Assembly: GCA_964474045.1 (NCBI GenBank)
Contig: CAYYRC010000008.1
Coordinates: 42,775 to 106,774 of the forward strand
Direction: 5' to 3'
From: JACJWR01 sp964474045
Lineage (GTDB): Bacteria; Actinomycetota; Actinomycetes; S36-B12; UBA10799
Length of the DNA stretch: 64,000 nucleotides
The notes beneath the pieces are model-generated. The model worked only from the letters and a program-made list of their open reading frames with translations. It was not told the origin of the DNA and ran no database searches. The position numbers and the translations under genes are program-made. Below are positions 26,068 through 34,874 of the stretch, piece by piece (position 1 is the first letter of the stretch; each line of letters starts with the position of its first letter).

Positions 26068-27765
26068 ATGTCCACCAGCAGGCGGCGGCGTCCGCCGGCG
26101 CAGCCGGCGTGGACCCCGGGCGCGGGCATCGCCGACGCCCCGGGCGGGGACCCCGGAGCCTCCGGCGACGACGCACCCGGCCCGGCCCACGGCGACGCGG
26201 GCGGGTCGGCCCAGCTGGTCGCGGGACCGGCCGGGGCCGCGCTGGCGGCGATCGACGCCGCGACCAGCACGCTGGCCGGGCTGCTGACCGCCGGGGACGT
26301 GGCCGGCGGGGAGCTGGCCGGCCTGGCCGAGGCCCTGCACGCCGCGGCGGCCCGGCTGTCCGGCGCGCACCTGGCCGCGCTCGCCGCGGTCCGCGCAGCG
26401 CACGCCGCCGGGCACCCCGACGCCCTGCCGCCGGGCCCGGCCACACCCGCGGCCTGGCTCGCCTCCACCCACCGCCTCACCGGGACCACCGCGGCCGGGA
26501 TGGGCCGCGACGCCGACTGGCTCGCCGCCCACCCCGCCACCGCCGCCGCCCTCACCGCCGGGGACATCACAGTCGCCCACGTCAGCGCCCTGCGCCAGGT
26601 CTCCGCGCGCACCCCCGCCCGCCGCGCCGCGTTCGCCGGCGCCGAGGACCTCTTCGTCGAGCTCGCCCGCCACGCCGACCCCGCCGTGCTCCGCCGCGCC
26701 CTGGCCGCCTGGGCCGACAACATCGACCCCGTGCCCGCCGACGACGACGCCGACGCCGCCCACGCCCGCCGCCGCGTGTTCCTCACCCCCGTCGCCGACG
26801 GCTGGGACCTCTCCGGCTACCTCCCCGGGCCGCTGGGCGCCGAGCTCTCCGGCATCCTCACCGCCCTCATGGACCGCGCCCGCACCCAGGACCAGGACCA
26901 GGACCAGGGGCACCGGCTCGCCGCGGACCGGGAGCCGGCCCGCGCCCGGCGCGCCGACGCCCTCCTCGACGCCGCACGCGCCGCCGCCGCAGCCGTCCTG
27001 CCCCCCGCCGCCCGCGCCCGCGCCGCCGTCATCGTCACCGTCCCCGGACACCGCCTCGCAACAAGCACCCATGTGCCCGGCTGCCCCGCAGTGGACGGCG
27101 GTGCGCGCCGCACCGGGGCCGCCGACGAGAACGGCATGGCAGGCACGACCGCCCCGTCAGGCACGAACCCAACTGCAGGCCCGGGCGACGCGACCGGCGC
27201 GAACAGCGCGGCTGGCCAGCCCGGCGCCGCCTGCCCGGCATGCGCCGCAGCGGCCGCCGCCGCCGAAGCTCTCGCCGCGATCGCCGGCGGACCCGGGCGC
27301 CCGCGCCCCGAGCGCCTCGGACCCACCTGGACCCTCGGCAACGGCCCCGGCACCGGCCCCCTCGCCGCCTGCGAGGCCGCCTGGCTGACCTGCGACGCCA
27401 CGATCACCCGCCTCGTGCTCGACCCCGCATCCCGCCCCCTGGACCTCGGCCGCACCACCCGCACCATCCCCGCCCACCTGCGCCGCGCCCTCGACGCCCG
27501 CGACGGCGGCTGCGTCATCCCCGGCTGCGACCGACCCCCCGGCTGGTGCGAAGCCCACCACATCACCCACTGGGCCGACGGCGGGAACACCGCCCTCGAC
27601 AACCTCGCCCTCACCTGCTCAAAACACCACCACGAACTCCACCTCGGACACTGGCACATCAGCATCGACGACGGGCTCCCCCACACCCGCCACATCCCCG
27701 CCCACCGACGCAAAACCCACCGCCAACGACAACACCCACACCAGGCTGATCCCGAGGCCGCTTGA
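26068..27765 (+). CDS. DUF222/13E12-type protein with C-terminal HNH endonuclease domain
   Basis: A 565-residue protein with an Ala-rich DUF222 region (roughly 50-400) and a C-terminal HNH nuclease with CVIPGC, CEAHHITHWADGGNT, NLALTC and HHHELH, so the Cys metal ligands and HNH residues are present. Members of this family (REP13E12 genes) in M. tuberculosis carry SOS boxes and respond to DNA damage; the target of cleavage is unknown. ATG 26068 follows a GGGGGAGGGGG stretch. Codon use is extremely C-rich. No mobile-element ends flank it. Confidence 0.88.
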   Translation: MSTSRRRRPPAQPAWTPGAGIADAPGGDPGASGDDAPGPAHGDAGGSAQLVAGPAGAALAAIDAATSTLAGLLTAGDVAGGELAGLAEALHAAAARLSGAHLAALAAVRAAHAAGHPDALPPGPATPAAWLASTHRLTGTTAAGMGRDADWLAAHPATAAALTAGDITVAHVSALRQVSARTPARRAAFAGAEDLFVELARHADPAVLRRALAAWADNIDPVPADDDADAAHARRRVFLTPVADGWDLSGYLPGPLGAELSGILTALMDRARTQDQDQDQGHRLAADREPARARRADALLDAARAAAAAVLPPAARARAAVIVTVPGHRLATSTHVPGCPAVDGGARRTGAADENGMAGTTAPSGTNPTAGPGDATGANSAAGQPGAACPACAAAAAAAEALAAIAGGPGRPRPERLGPTWTLGNGPGTGPLAACEAAWLTCDATITRLVLDPASRPLDLGRTTRTIPAHLRRALDARDGGCVIPGCDRPPGWCEAHHITHWADGGNTALDNLALTCSKHHHELHLGHWHISIDDGLPHTRHIPAHRRKTHRQRQHPHQADPEAA

Positions 27766-27813
27766 AGCACGCGTCGGCCCCTGTCGCCGCGCCCAGCAGT
27801 CGCGAGGGCTCCT

Positions 27814-30800
27814 CTAGACCAACTCGCGCATCCGCTGGCTGATCACCTGCGAGACACCGTCGCGCATGGTCACGCCGTACAGAGCGTCGGCGATATCCAT
27901 CGTCCGCTTCTGGTGCGTGATGACCAGCAGTTGGCTGGTGCCGCGCAACTCCTCCATGATGCCGATCAGCCGCCCAAGGTTGACGTCATCCAGCGCGGCC
28001 TCGACCTCGTCCAGTAGATAAAACGGGCTGGGCCGCGCCTTGAACAGGGAGACCAGGAACGCCACCGCGGTCAGGGAGCGCTCGCCGCCGCTCAACAGGC
28101 TCAGGCGCTTGACCCGCTTGCCGGCGGGGCGGGCCTCTACCTCGATGCCGGTGTTGAGCATGTCGTCCGGATCGGTCAGCACCAGCCGACCCTCGCCGCC
28201 CGGGAAGAGCCGGCCGAAGACGCCCGTGAACTGCTCGGCGACGTCGGCGTACGCCTCGGCGAACACGGTGCGGACTCGCTCGTCGACATCGGACACGATG
28301 CCCAGCAGGTCGGCCTTGCTGCGCTTGAGGTCCTCCAACTGCTCGCTGAGGAACGCCTGCCGCTCCTGCAGCGCGGCGAACTCCTCCAGTGCGAGTGGGT
28401 TGACGCGGCCGAGGGCGGTCAGCTCCCGCTCAGCCTTGCGCAGCCGCACCTCCTGCTGCTCGCGGACGTAGGGCACGGCGACCGGCTCGGGCGCGTCAGG
28501 CGCCAGGTCCTCCGCGTCGCCCGCGGCCACCCCCGACGGGGGCACGAGCTGATCGGGTCCGTACTCGGCGACTAGCGCTTCGGCGTCGATGCCGAACTCG
28601 CCCATCGCCTTGTCCAGCGCGCCCTCGATTCGCACGCGCTGCTGGGCCTTCGCGAGTTCGTCTCGGTGGACCGAGTCGTTCAACCGATCGCTCTCGGCGA
28701 GCGCATCGCGGATCGAGGCTCGGATGGTCCGCAGCTCTGCGTCGCGCTCAGCCTTAGCCAGCTCGGCGGCCGCGCGGTCGGCTCGGGCCTGCTCGGCGGC
28801 GGCCGCCACCGCCGGCTCCACCTGGTCCAGTGCGGCCAGCACCGCGCCTGCCGCCGCTGCGCGAGCCACCCGCTGCCGCTCCTGTTCGGCGGCGCGGGCC
28901 CGGCGCCGCCGTACTCCCTGGGCGCTCGCGGCCAGTTCCCCCGCCTTGGCGCCGACGACGCGCAGTCGCTCCTCGGCGGTCCGCACCGCGAGCCGGGACT
29001 CCACCTCCCCCATCCGCGCGGCCTCCAGTGCGGCCTTGGCGTCGACGATGACGGAATCGTCGGGCTCAGCCGGCACCGGCTCCGCCTCGGCGGCGGCCAG
29101 GCGGCTGCGCAGCGACTCCAGCGCCGCGTGATCCTGCTCAGCCTGGGACTGAGCCTGGGCCAGCGCCCGCTCGCTGCGGGCGACCTCGTTGCGGGCCGCG
29201 GTCGCGGCGGCGCCGAGGCTGCCGAGCTCCTTGGCAATCGCCGCCAGCCGGGCGTCCTCCGCCTGCTTGGCTGCCCGCGCGGCCTCCAGCGCTGCCCCAG
29301 CATCCGCGTGGCGGGCGCCGACCGCGGCGAGCTGGACGGCCAGCTCCTCGCGCCGCTGCGCCGCGGCGTCAGCCTCAGCCGTCGCCTCGTCCAGCGCCGC
29401 CTTGACCTCCAGCAGGCTCTCGGCCCGCCCGCCAGCGGCCCAGGCCCGGCTCAGAACCTGGCCGTCGGACGTCACCGCCACAACGTCGGCGGCGGCGATC
29501 AGCCGCTGCGCCGCGGCGACGTCGGCCACGATCGCCACCCTGCGCAGCAGCCGCGCCAGTGCCGCCCGCAAGCGGGGTTCGGCGGACACGACGTCGATGG
29601 CATAGACGGCGTCCGCGGGCAGATCCGGCCAGGGTGCGTCCTCCGGCTCGTCGGCCGCCACCAACAGCTGGGTCCGGCCGCCGTCGGCCTTCTCCAGCGC
29701 GGCCAGCGCCTGGACGGCAGTGCCGGGGTCCGCCACGGCGACGGCATCGGCGACGGCCCCGAGTGCTGCGCCCACGGCGACCTCGTAGCCAGCTTCCACG
29801 GCGACGAGCGACGCCACCCGGCCGAGGACGCCGGCGACGCCGGCTCCGGGGGCAAGCAGTGTGGCGGCCCCGTCCTTGCGAGCCAGCCCCGCGCGCAGGG
29901 CGTCGGCGCGCGCCGCGGCTCCGGCGGCCTCGCGCCCGGCCGCGGCCTCCGCCGAGCGGGCCGCGGCCAGCGACCCCTCGCACTCGTCGAGAGCGGCGAG
30001 CGCCGCGTCGACCGCGGCGGCCAGCTCAGCGGCCGTCGGTCCTGCCGCCGGGTGCGCGGCAGCGGCGGCACCGGCGGCCCCGGCAGCAGCGGCGGCACCG
30101 GCGGCACCCGCTGCCCCGGCGGCGCCGGCCGCTCCGACGGCCGCCGGGCGCCGTTCCCGCTCCCGATGGGCCAGCTCGGCCTCATCGGCCCTCGTCCTAG
30201 CCTCGGCGATCACCTCGCGCAGCCGGGCGATTTCGGCGCTGCGGCCGTCGACCTTGGTCTGCGCAGCTGCCAGGCTGCCGTTCAGTTTCGCCAGCCGCTC
30301 GCGACGCTCCGCGATCGCCCGACGGGCCGCGTGCACGCCTGCCTCCGCGGCCGCCAGGGCCCGCTCGGCATCCCGCCGCTCGCCGCCCCGCAGCCGCATG
30401 TCGGCCTGGCCCTGCTCCAATCGCTGGGTCAAGGCGGCGGCTTCAGCGCGGGCGGCCTCCGCCTGACGGTCCAGTTGCTCGGGGTCGGGGCCTGACTCCA
30501 CCGGCGTCGCGCCCTCAGCGCCCCGCCGCCGCTCGGCGGCCAACGAGCGAAGGCCGGCGAAGCGCTCGCGCAGCGCTGCCAGCGCCACGTAGGCCTCCTG
30601 GCTGCGGACCTGGCTAGGGGCGTCGGCGGTGATGGCCTCCTCCAGCTCGGCCTCCCGCGCGCGTGCGGCGGCGAGCGCGGCCTCCACCTCGTTGCGGCGC
30701 CCCCGCAGCGCCGCCTCGTCAGCCTCCTCCTTGGCGAGCTCCGCGCCGATCGTGACGACCTCGTCCGCCAACAGCCGAAGCTTGGCGTCGCGCAGATCGG

Positions 30801-31458
30801 CCTGGATCACGGCCGCGCGGCGGGCGAGCTCGGCCTGCCTTCCCAGTGGCTTCAACTGTCGGCGCAGTTCGACTGCCAGGTCCGACACCCGCGTCAGGTT
30901 GGCCTGCATCGCGTCGAGCTTGCGCAAGGCCTTCTCCTTGCGCTTGCGGTGCTTGAGGACGCCGGCCGCCTCCTCGATGAAACCCCGGCGCTCCTCCGGC
31001 GTCGCGTGCAGGATGGCGTCCAGCCGACCTTGCCCCACGATGACGTGCATCTCACGGCCGATGCCCGAGTCCGACAGCAGTTCCTGGACATCCAGCAGCC
31101 GACAGGACTCGCCGTTGATCTGGTAGTCCGAGCCGCCGCTGCGGAACATGGTGCGGGTGATCGTCACCTCTGCGTAGTCGATCGGCAGCGCGCCATCGGA
31201 GTTGTCGATGGTCAGCGCCACCTCCGCCCGGCCCAACGGGGCCCGGCCGGAGGTGCCGGCGAAAATCACATCCTCCATCTTGCCGCCGCGCAGGGTCTTG
31301 GCGCCCTGCTCGCCCATCACCCAGGCGATCGCGTCGACGACGTTGGACTTGCCCGAGCCGTTGGGGCCCACCACGCAGGTGATGCCGGGCTCGAAGACGA
31401 GCGTCGTGGCCGAGGCGAAAGACTTGAACCCGCGCAGGGTGAGGGACTTCAGGTACAC
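27814..31458 (-). CDS. smc: Chromosome segregation ATPase SMC
   Basis: This 1214-residue condensin subunit organises and segregates chromosomes with ScpA/ScpB. Walker A GPNGSGKSN is at 31-39. Two coiled coils flank a hinge (about 525-680). The C-terminal head has the signature LSLLSGGERSLTAVAF and Walker B FYLLDEVEAALDD. Residues 438-473, in the first coiled coil before the hinge, form a Gly/Ala run rather than heptads (30055-30138). The GTG start is at 31458. It lies downstream of a small coiled-coil gene and mutM. Confidence 0.96.
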   Translation of the reverse strand: MYLKSLTLRGFKSFASATTLVFEPGITCVVGPNGSGKSNVVDAIAWVMGEQGAKTLRGGKMEDVIFAGTSGRAPLGRAEVALTIDNSDGALPIDYAEVTITRTMFRSGGSDYQINGESCRLLDVQELLSDSGIGREMHVIVGQGRLDAILHATPEERRGFIEEAAGVLKHRKRKEKALRKLDAMQANLTRVSDLAVELRRQLKPLGRQAELARRAAVIQADLRDAKLRLLADEVVTIGAELAKEEADEAALRGRRNEVEAALAAARAREAELEEAITADAPSQVRSQEAYVALAALRERFAGLRSLAAERRRGAEGATPVESGPDPEQLDRQAEAARAEAAALTQRLEQGQADMRLRGGERRDAERALAAAEAGVHAARRAIAERRERLAKLNGSLAAAQTKVDGRSAEIARLREVIAEARTRADEAELAHRERERRPAAVGAAGAAGAAGAAGAAAAAGAAGAAAAAHPAAGPTAAELAAAVDAALAALDECEGSLAAARSAEAAAGREAAGAAARADALRAGLARKDGAATLLAPGAGVAGVLGRVASLVAVEAGYEVAVGAALGAVADAVAVADPGTAVQALAALEKADGGRTQLLVAADEPEDAPWPDLPADAVYAIDVVSAEPRLRAALARLLRRVAIVADVAAAQRLIAAADVVAVTSDGQVLSRAWAAGGRAESLLEVKAALDEATAEADAAAQRREELAVQLAAVGARHADAGAALEAARAAKQAEDARLAAIAKELGSLGAAATAARNEVARSERALAQAQSQAEQDHAALESLRSRLAAAEAEPVPAEPDDSVIVDAKAALEAARMGEVESRLAVRTAEERLRVVGAKAGELAASAQGVRRRRARAAEQERQRVARAAAAGAVLAALDQVEPAVAAAAEQARADRAAAELAKAERDAELRTIRASIRDALAESDRLNDSVHRDELAKAQQRVRIEGALDKAMGEFGIDAEALVAEYGPDQLVPPSGVAAGDAEDLAPDAPEPVAVPYVREQQEVRLRKAERELTALGRVNPLALEEFAALQERQAFLSEQLEDLKRSKADLLGIVSDVDERVRTVFAEAYADVAEQFTGVFGRLFPGGEGRLVLTDPDDMLNTGIEVEARPAGKRVKRLSLLSGGERSLTAVAFLVSLFKARPSPFYLLDEVEAALDDVNLGRLIGIMEELRGTSQLLVITHQKRTMDIADALYGVTMRDGVSQVISQRMRELV

Positions 31459-31496
31459 GGACGGGCTCCTGCGGACGACGGCGCTGAGCCGTCAGC

Positions 31497-31721
31497 CTAA
31501 CTGCGCAGGAGGGTCGCGCCGACCGCGGCGCGCGGCCCGGGCGCAGCAGCGGCTGCCGCCACGGCCACCAGGCGCAACTCCTGGTCCAGCCTGCTCGCCA
31601 ACAACTCGGCCTGCAGCCGCTCCACCTCGGCCTCCAGGTCTCGGACCCGTCCGCGCAGCGATGCCAACTGCGCAGCGGCGACCGCCGGGTCGGTGTTGGC
31701 GGTATACAGGACGCGGGCCAT
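31497..31721 (-). CDS. Small Ala/Leu-rich coiled-coil protein, function unknown
   Basis: 74 codons starting at ATG 31721, with AGAGGAG just upstream. Residues 14-50 form a heptad-like Leu/Glu/Arg helix (LRGRVRDLEAEVERLQAELL). The C-terminal third is Ala/Pro-rich. The gene fits between mutM and smc on the same strand, 38 bases before smc. Recognised SMC partners (ScpA, ScpB) are larger and different. I do not recognise a family. Confidence 0.6.
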   Translation of the reverse strand: MARVLYTANTDPAVAAAQLASLRGRVRDLEAEVERLQAELLASRLDQELRLVAVAAAAAAPGPRAAVGATLLRS

Positions 31722-31734
31722 CAGACTCCTCTGG

Positions 31735-31797
31735 GTACGTCGGGACGACTCGCTCCAATATATCCATCCGATACACCGGGCGGATATGCGACGCGCG
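31735..31797 (-). promoter_or_regulatory. AT-rich gap with inverted repeats upstream of the small gene and smc
   Basis: Between the mutM stop and the small coiled-coil gene the base composition drops sharply in G+C (31755-31790). On the minus strand it reads ATCCG, ten bases, CGGAT, then GGATATATTGG. GACGCGCGTC is a 10-base palindrome at the mutM end. This could be a promoter/operator for the small gene and smc. No clean -35/-10 pair is assigned. Confidence 0.35.
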
Positions 31798-32703
31798 TCA
31801 CAGCGGACTCCGGCGCCGCGGTCGGCGCTGGCATCTCGGGCATCGGAACGACGACCGGTTGCCGAACTGCTCCCGCACGATCGCGGCCGAGCACCGAGGG
31901 CACGGCTGGCCCTCGCGGCCGTACGCGGCCAGGCTCCGGGCGAAGTAGCCGCTGCTGCCGTTGACGTTGACGTACAGGCTGTCGAAGCTCGTGCCGCCCG
32001 CAGCCAGCGCCTCGCTCATCACGTCGGCGGCCGCCTGCAACAGGGCCAAGGCATCTGCCTGGCGAAGCCGCTCGGCCGGGGTGGCCCAGTTCCGCCGTAC
32101 CCGCCACAATGCCTCGTCGGCGTAGATGTTGCCGATGCCGGACACAAGCCCCTGGTCGAGCAGCGCGGCCTTGACCGGGGCGCGCCGACGGCGCAGCCAG
32201 CGTGCGACGGCGGCGGCGTCGAAGCACTCCTCGAACGGGTCGGGCGCGATGGCCTCGACCGAGGCCGGCACCCGCCTCCCGCCGCGACCCGCCACCAGCG
32301 GCTCCACCGCGAGCCAGCCGAAGGTCCGCTGGTCGACGAAACGCAGCGCCCGCCCACTGTCGGCGAACTCGATCAGCGCCCGCAGATGAGGTTCGGCAGG
32401 CGCCTCGTCGGCTGGCAGCACGAGCTGCCCGCTCATGCCCAGGTGCGCCACCAGGGCATCGTCGGCCGCCTCGGCGTCCCCGATCTGCTGTCCGGGCTCA
32501 CCCAGCGGCAGCCAGAGGAACTTCCCGCGCCGCCGCACGGCCAGCACGGGGCGCCCCGTCAACTGGCCGGAGAAGTCCAGCGGGCCCGCGACATGGCGCC
32601 GTACCGTGCGGGCACCCCGGACCTGGGCGGTGGCGATGGTGCGCCCGGCCACCCAGCGCTGCAGTCCGGCGCGGACGACCTCGACCTCGGGCAGCTCAGG
32701 CAC
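31798..32703 (-). CDS. mutM: Formamidopyrimidine-DNA glycosylase (Fpg/MutM)
   Basis: Removes 8-oxoguanine and related lesions and cleaves the abasic site. The 301-residue protein begins with PELPEVE after the initiator (catalytic Pro1 and Glu2), has Lys in RRRGKFLWLPL, the H2TH segment (GLVSGIGNIYADEALW), and a C-terminal zinc finger CPRC...CPRC. GTG 32703 is the start. It lies 29 bases after rnc. Confidence 0.95.
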   Translation of the reverse strand: MPELPEVEVVRAGLQRWVAGRTIATAQVRGARTVRRHVAGPLDFSGQLTGRPVLAVRRRGKFLWLPLGEPGQQIGDAEAADDALVAHLGMSGQLVLPADEAPAEPHLRALIEFADSGRALRFVDQRTFGWLAVEPLVAGRGGRRVPASVEAIAPDPFEECFDAAAVARWLRRRRAPVKAALLDQGLVSGIGNIYADEALWRVRRNWATPAERLRQADALALLQAAADVMSEALAAGGTSFDSLYVNVNGSSGYFARSLAAYGREGQPCPRCSAAIVREQFGNRSSFRCPRCQRRPRRRSPL

Positions 32704-32732
32704 GGCGCGAATCAGGCATGGGGGCGCAGGCC

Positions 32733-33503
32733 TCAGTGCGCTGGGCGATCGGCCAGCGCCTCATAAGCTTCGGCCGCCGCACCCACTTCGGCTGACTTCT
32801 TGTTGGTTCCCGATCCGCGGCCCAAAGCCTCGTCGCCCAGCCACGCCACGGCCTGGAACACACGCTCGTTGTCCGGCCCCTCGGCCACGACCTCGTACCG
32901 CGGCGGCGGCAGCCCGAGCTCGCCCGCGCGCTCCTGCAGGCTGGACTTCCAGTCCAGCCCCGGGCCAAGCTCGGCGGCGGTGTCCATGAGCGGGCCGAAA
33001 GCCATGAGCACGAACCGGCGCACCGCGTCCGCGCTGGCATCCAGGTAGAGCACGGCGATGATGGCCTCGACGGCGTCCGCCAGGATTCCGGGCTTCTGGG
33101 CACCCCCGCTGTGCGCCTCCCCCTTGCCCAGCCGAAGGCAGGGGCCGACGCCGAGCGTGCGGCCGACCTCGGCCAGCGCGGAGGTGCACACCACCGACTG
33201 GCGCATCCGCGCGAGGGAGCGCTCGGGCGCATCCGGGTGGCGGGCGAAGAGCTCGGCGGTGACGACGAAGCCCAGCACCGAGTCGCCCAGCAGCTCGAGC
33301 CGCTCATAATCCTGGAAGCCGTCGTTCTCGATTGCGTAGGACCGGTGGGTCAGCGCCTGGTCGAGCAGCTCCGGGGTGACTTCGGCTCCCAACGCCGCCG
33401 AGAGCTCCGCCACGGCCACGGCCCTCGCGCCAGCCGTCTGCGCCGCCTGCCCACCTGCCCGACTGTCATCGGGGGTCCCGCGGCGCCTGTTGCGCGAGGT
33501 CAT
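32733..33503 (-). CDS. rnc: Ribonuclease III
   Basis: Double-strand RNA nuclease for rRNA and mRNA processing. The 256-residue protein has the signature YERLELLGDSVLGF, the second catalytic acidic segment ILADAVEAIIAVLYLD, and a C-terminal dsRNA-binding domain (about 175-250). It overlaps the upstream ACP-like gene by four bases. Confidence 0.95.
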   Translation of the reverse strand: MTSRNRRRGTPDDSRAGGQAAQTAGARAVAVAELSAALGAEVTPELLDQALTHRSYAIENDGFQDYERLELLGDSVLGFVVTAELFARHPDAPERSLARMRQSVVCTSALAEVGRTLGVGPCLRLGKGEAHSGGAQKPGILADAVEAIIAVLYLDASADAVRRFVLMAFGPLMDTAAELGPGLDWKSSLQERAGELGLPPPRYEVVAEGPDNERVFQAVAWLGDEALGRGSGTNKKSAEVGAAAEAYEALADRPAH

Positions 33504-33856
33504 CGCGGCGCCTCGTCGATACTCCCGCCTTGCTGCGGCTCAGCGTCAGCGCCACCCCTGGTGGCTGCAGAGCCGAGCTGCCGCGGCAATGACTGCGCTG
33601 ATACCGACGTCACGACGGCCATGAGCTCCCCCGCCGTACGGGCGCTCCGCACCGCATCCATGTTGTCGGGCCCGCTGTCGGTCGCAATCGCCGAACCGGC
33701 CTCGCGCAGAGCATCAACGATCGCCAGCACCGCTATCGCATCGGCCCCCAGGTCCGCCAGCGGCGTGTCGGCGCGCACGACCCGCGGGTCCACATCGAGC
33801 ACCCGACCGATCGCCTGCGCGACTCGGCTCTCGGCTGCCTCTGCTTGCCCCGCCAT
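33500..33856 (-). CDS. Acyl-carrier-protein-like protein lacking the phosphopantetheine serine
   Basis: 118 residues. Positions 10-75 look like ACP: IGRVLDVDPRVVRADTPLADLGADAIAVLAIVDALRE with breaks as usual for the fold. The DSL motif reads D-A-I: Ala40 (codon GCG at 33737-33739) replaces the serine that carries phosphopantetheine, so it cannot be a normal carrier. The last 40 residues are low-complexity. It sits directly before rnc, the ancestral acpP position in many bacteria, and overlaps rnc by four bases. It may be a retained relic or a non-carrier adaptor. Confidence 0.7.
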   Translation of the reverse strand: MAGQAEAAESRVAQAIGRVLDVDPRVVRADTPLADLGADAIAVLAIVDALREAGSAIATDSGPDNMDAVRSARTAGELMAVVTSVSAQSLPRQLGSAATRGGADAEPQQGGSIDEAPR

Positions 33857-33863
33857 TCTCGAC

Positions 33864-34037
33864 TCAGACGTCGAGGACCTGGCGCTTGGCGTAGGTACCG
33901 CACTCGGGGCATGCGGTGTGGGGCAGCTTCGGGGCCTTGCAGCGCTCGCACGTCACCAGGGACGGGGCGCTCGTCTTCCACTGCGAGCGCCTGGAACGGG
34001 TGTTGCTGCGCGACATCTTCCGCTTGGGGACGGCCAC
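33864..34037 (-). CDS. rpmF: 50S ribosomal protein L32
   Basis: 57 residues starting VAVPKRKMSRSNTRSRRSQW at GTG 34037, with AGAGGA upstream. CERC and CPEC make this the zinc-binding form. It is 7 bases from the ACP-like gene. A 182-base leader separates it from the DUF177 gene. Confidence 0.95.
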   Translation of the reverse strand: MAVPKRKMSRSNTRSRRSQWKTSAPSLVTCERCKAPKLPHTACPECGTYAKRQVLDV

Positions 34038-34219
34038 GATGATTCCTCTCGTCACGAACGTGCGTGTCTGGTCCGCGCCGACTGCCTCCCACCGAAACCC
34101 ACGGGGCGCAGTCCGCGCGACAGGTACGCGAAACCTACGCCCGCCGGGAAGGCAACCCACAGCGCGCATAGTCAACTGGGACAAGTATGGCCCATGGGGC
34201 GCGCCGCCGGCGCGCCGGC

Positions 34220-34837
34220 CTAGTCGTCGGCGGGTCCCGCGCCGTCCGCGCGCTCCGCTCGGTCGGCGGATTCCCCACCCTCGGCCGGCTCCGACCGGTC
34301 CAGTGCAGCTGCCAGTCCGGCCCACCGCGGGTCGGCCTGCTCGTGACCGTGCCCGGGGTCGTCGGCCAACCTGGCCCCGCACTCGGCGCAGAGGCCAGGA
34401 CAGTCGTCATCGCAGACGGGGGCCAGCGGCAGGTCCAGCACGATGGCGTCGCGCACCTCTGGCTCGAGGTCGAGCAGCCCCATTGCCGAGATCAGCGGCA
34501 GCGCCTCATCCTCGTCGGCGTCACCGCCCGTGGCGACGTGGTCCGGAGCTTGCCACAGGAACAGCTGTGACACCGCCGCCTCACGGTCCTCGGCCAGCGG
34601 CTCCAGGCATCGGCTGCACTGGCCGACAGCCCGGTAGCGGGCCCTGCCGTCCACCAACACGCCCTCGACGACGCTCTCCAGCAACAGGTCGAGGTCCACC
34701 TCGGAACCGACGGGCACTGAGATCACCGGGTTGCCCAGGTCGGCCGGGGCCGGGGCAGCTCGGCGCACCTGCTTGGAGTCGCCGGCGCGGCGGAAGTTGT
34801 GGACATCGAGCACGTAGGGGTCGGCTGGATCCTTCAT
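34220..34837 (-). CDS. DUF177/YceD family protein
   Basis: A 205-residue protein of the family that precedes rpmF in most bacteria and is needed for normal 23S rRNA accumulation in some. It shows the CSRCLEP motif and C-terminal CPGLCAECG cysteines. The tail is acidic and low-complexity. ATG 34837 starts 37 bases after the SepIVA-like gene ends. Confidence 0.88.
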   Translation of the reverse strand: MKDPADPYVLDVHNFRRAGDSKQVRRAAPAPADLGNPVISVPVGSEVDLDLLLESVVEGVLVDGRARYRAVGQCSRCLEPLAEDREAAVSQLFLWQAPDHVATGGDADEDEALPLISAMGLLDLEPEVRDAIVLDLPLAPVCDDDCPGLCAECGARLADDPGHGHEQADPRWAGLAAALDRSEPAEGGESADRAERADGAGPADD

Positions 34838-34874
34838 GCCGCGATTCTAGGCGTCCCGAGCTGCGGCTGCGGCC

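Noticed and set aside
26058..27749. Overlapping plus-strand frame inside the DUF222/HNH gene
   Set aside because: It is an almost pure Arg/Pro/His translation caused by the C-rich codons. The other frame carries an intact HNH domain.
26068..27765. HNH gene as a homing endonuclease or mobile insertion
   Set aside because: No intron, intein or terminal repeats are visible. It has its own promoter and SOS box.
34198..34216. Two GGCGCGCC octamers after the DUF177 gene as a terminator
   Set aside because: The unit is itself palindromic and common in such DNA. The loop would be 3 bases with no T run, so I do not call it.
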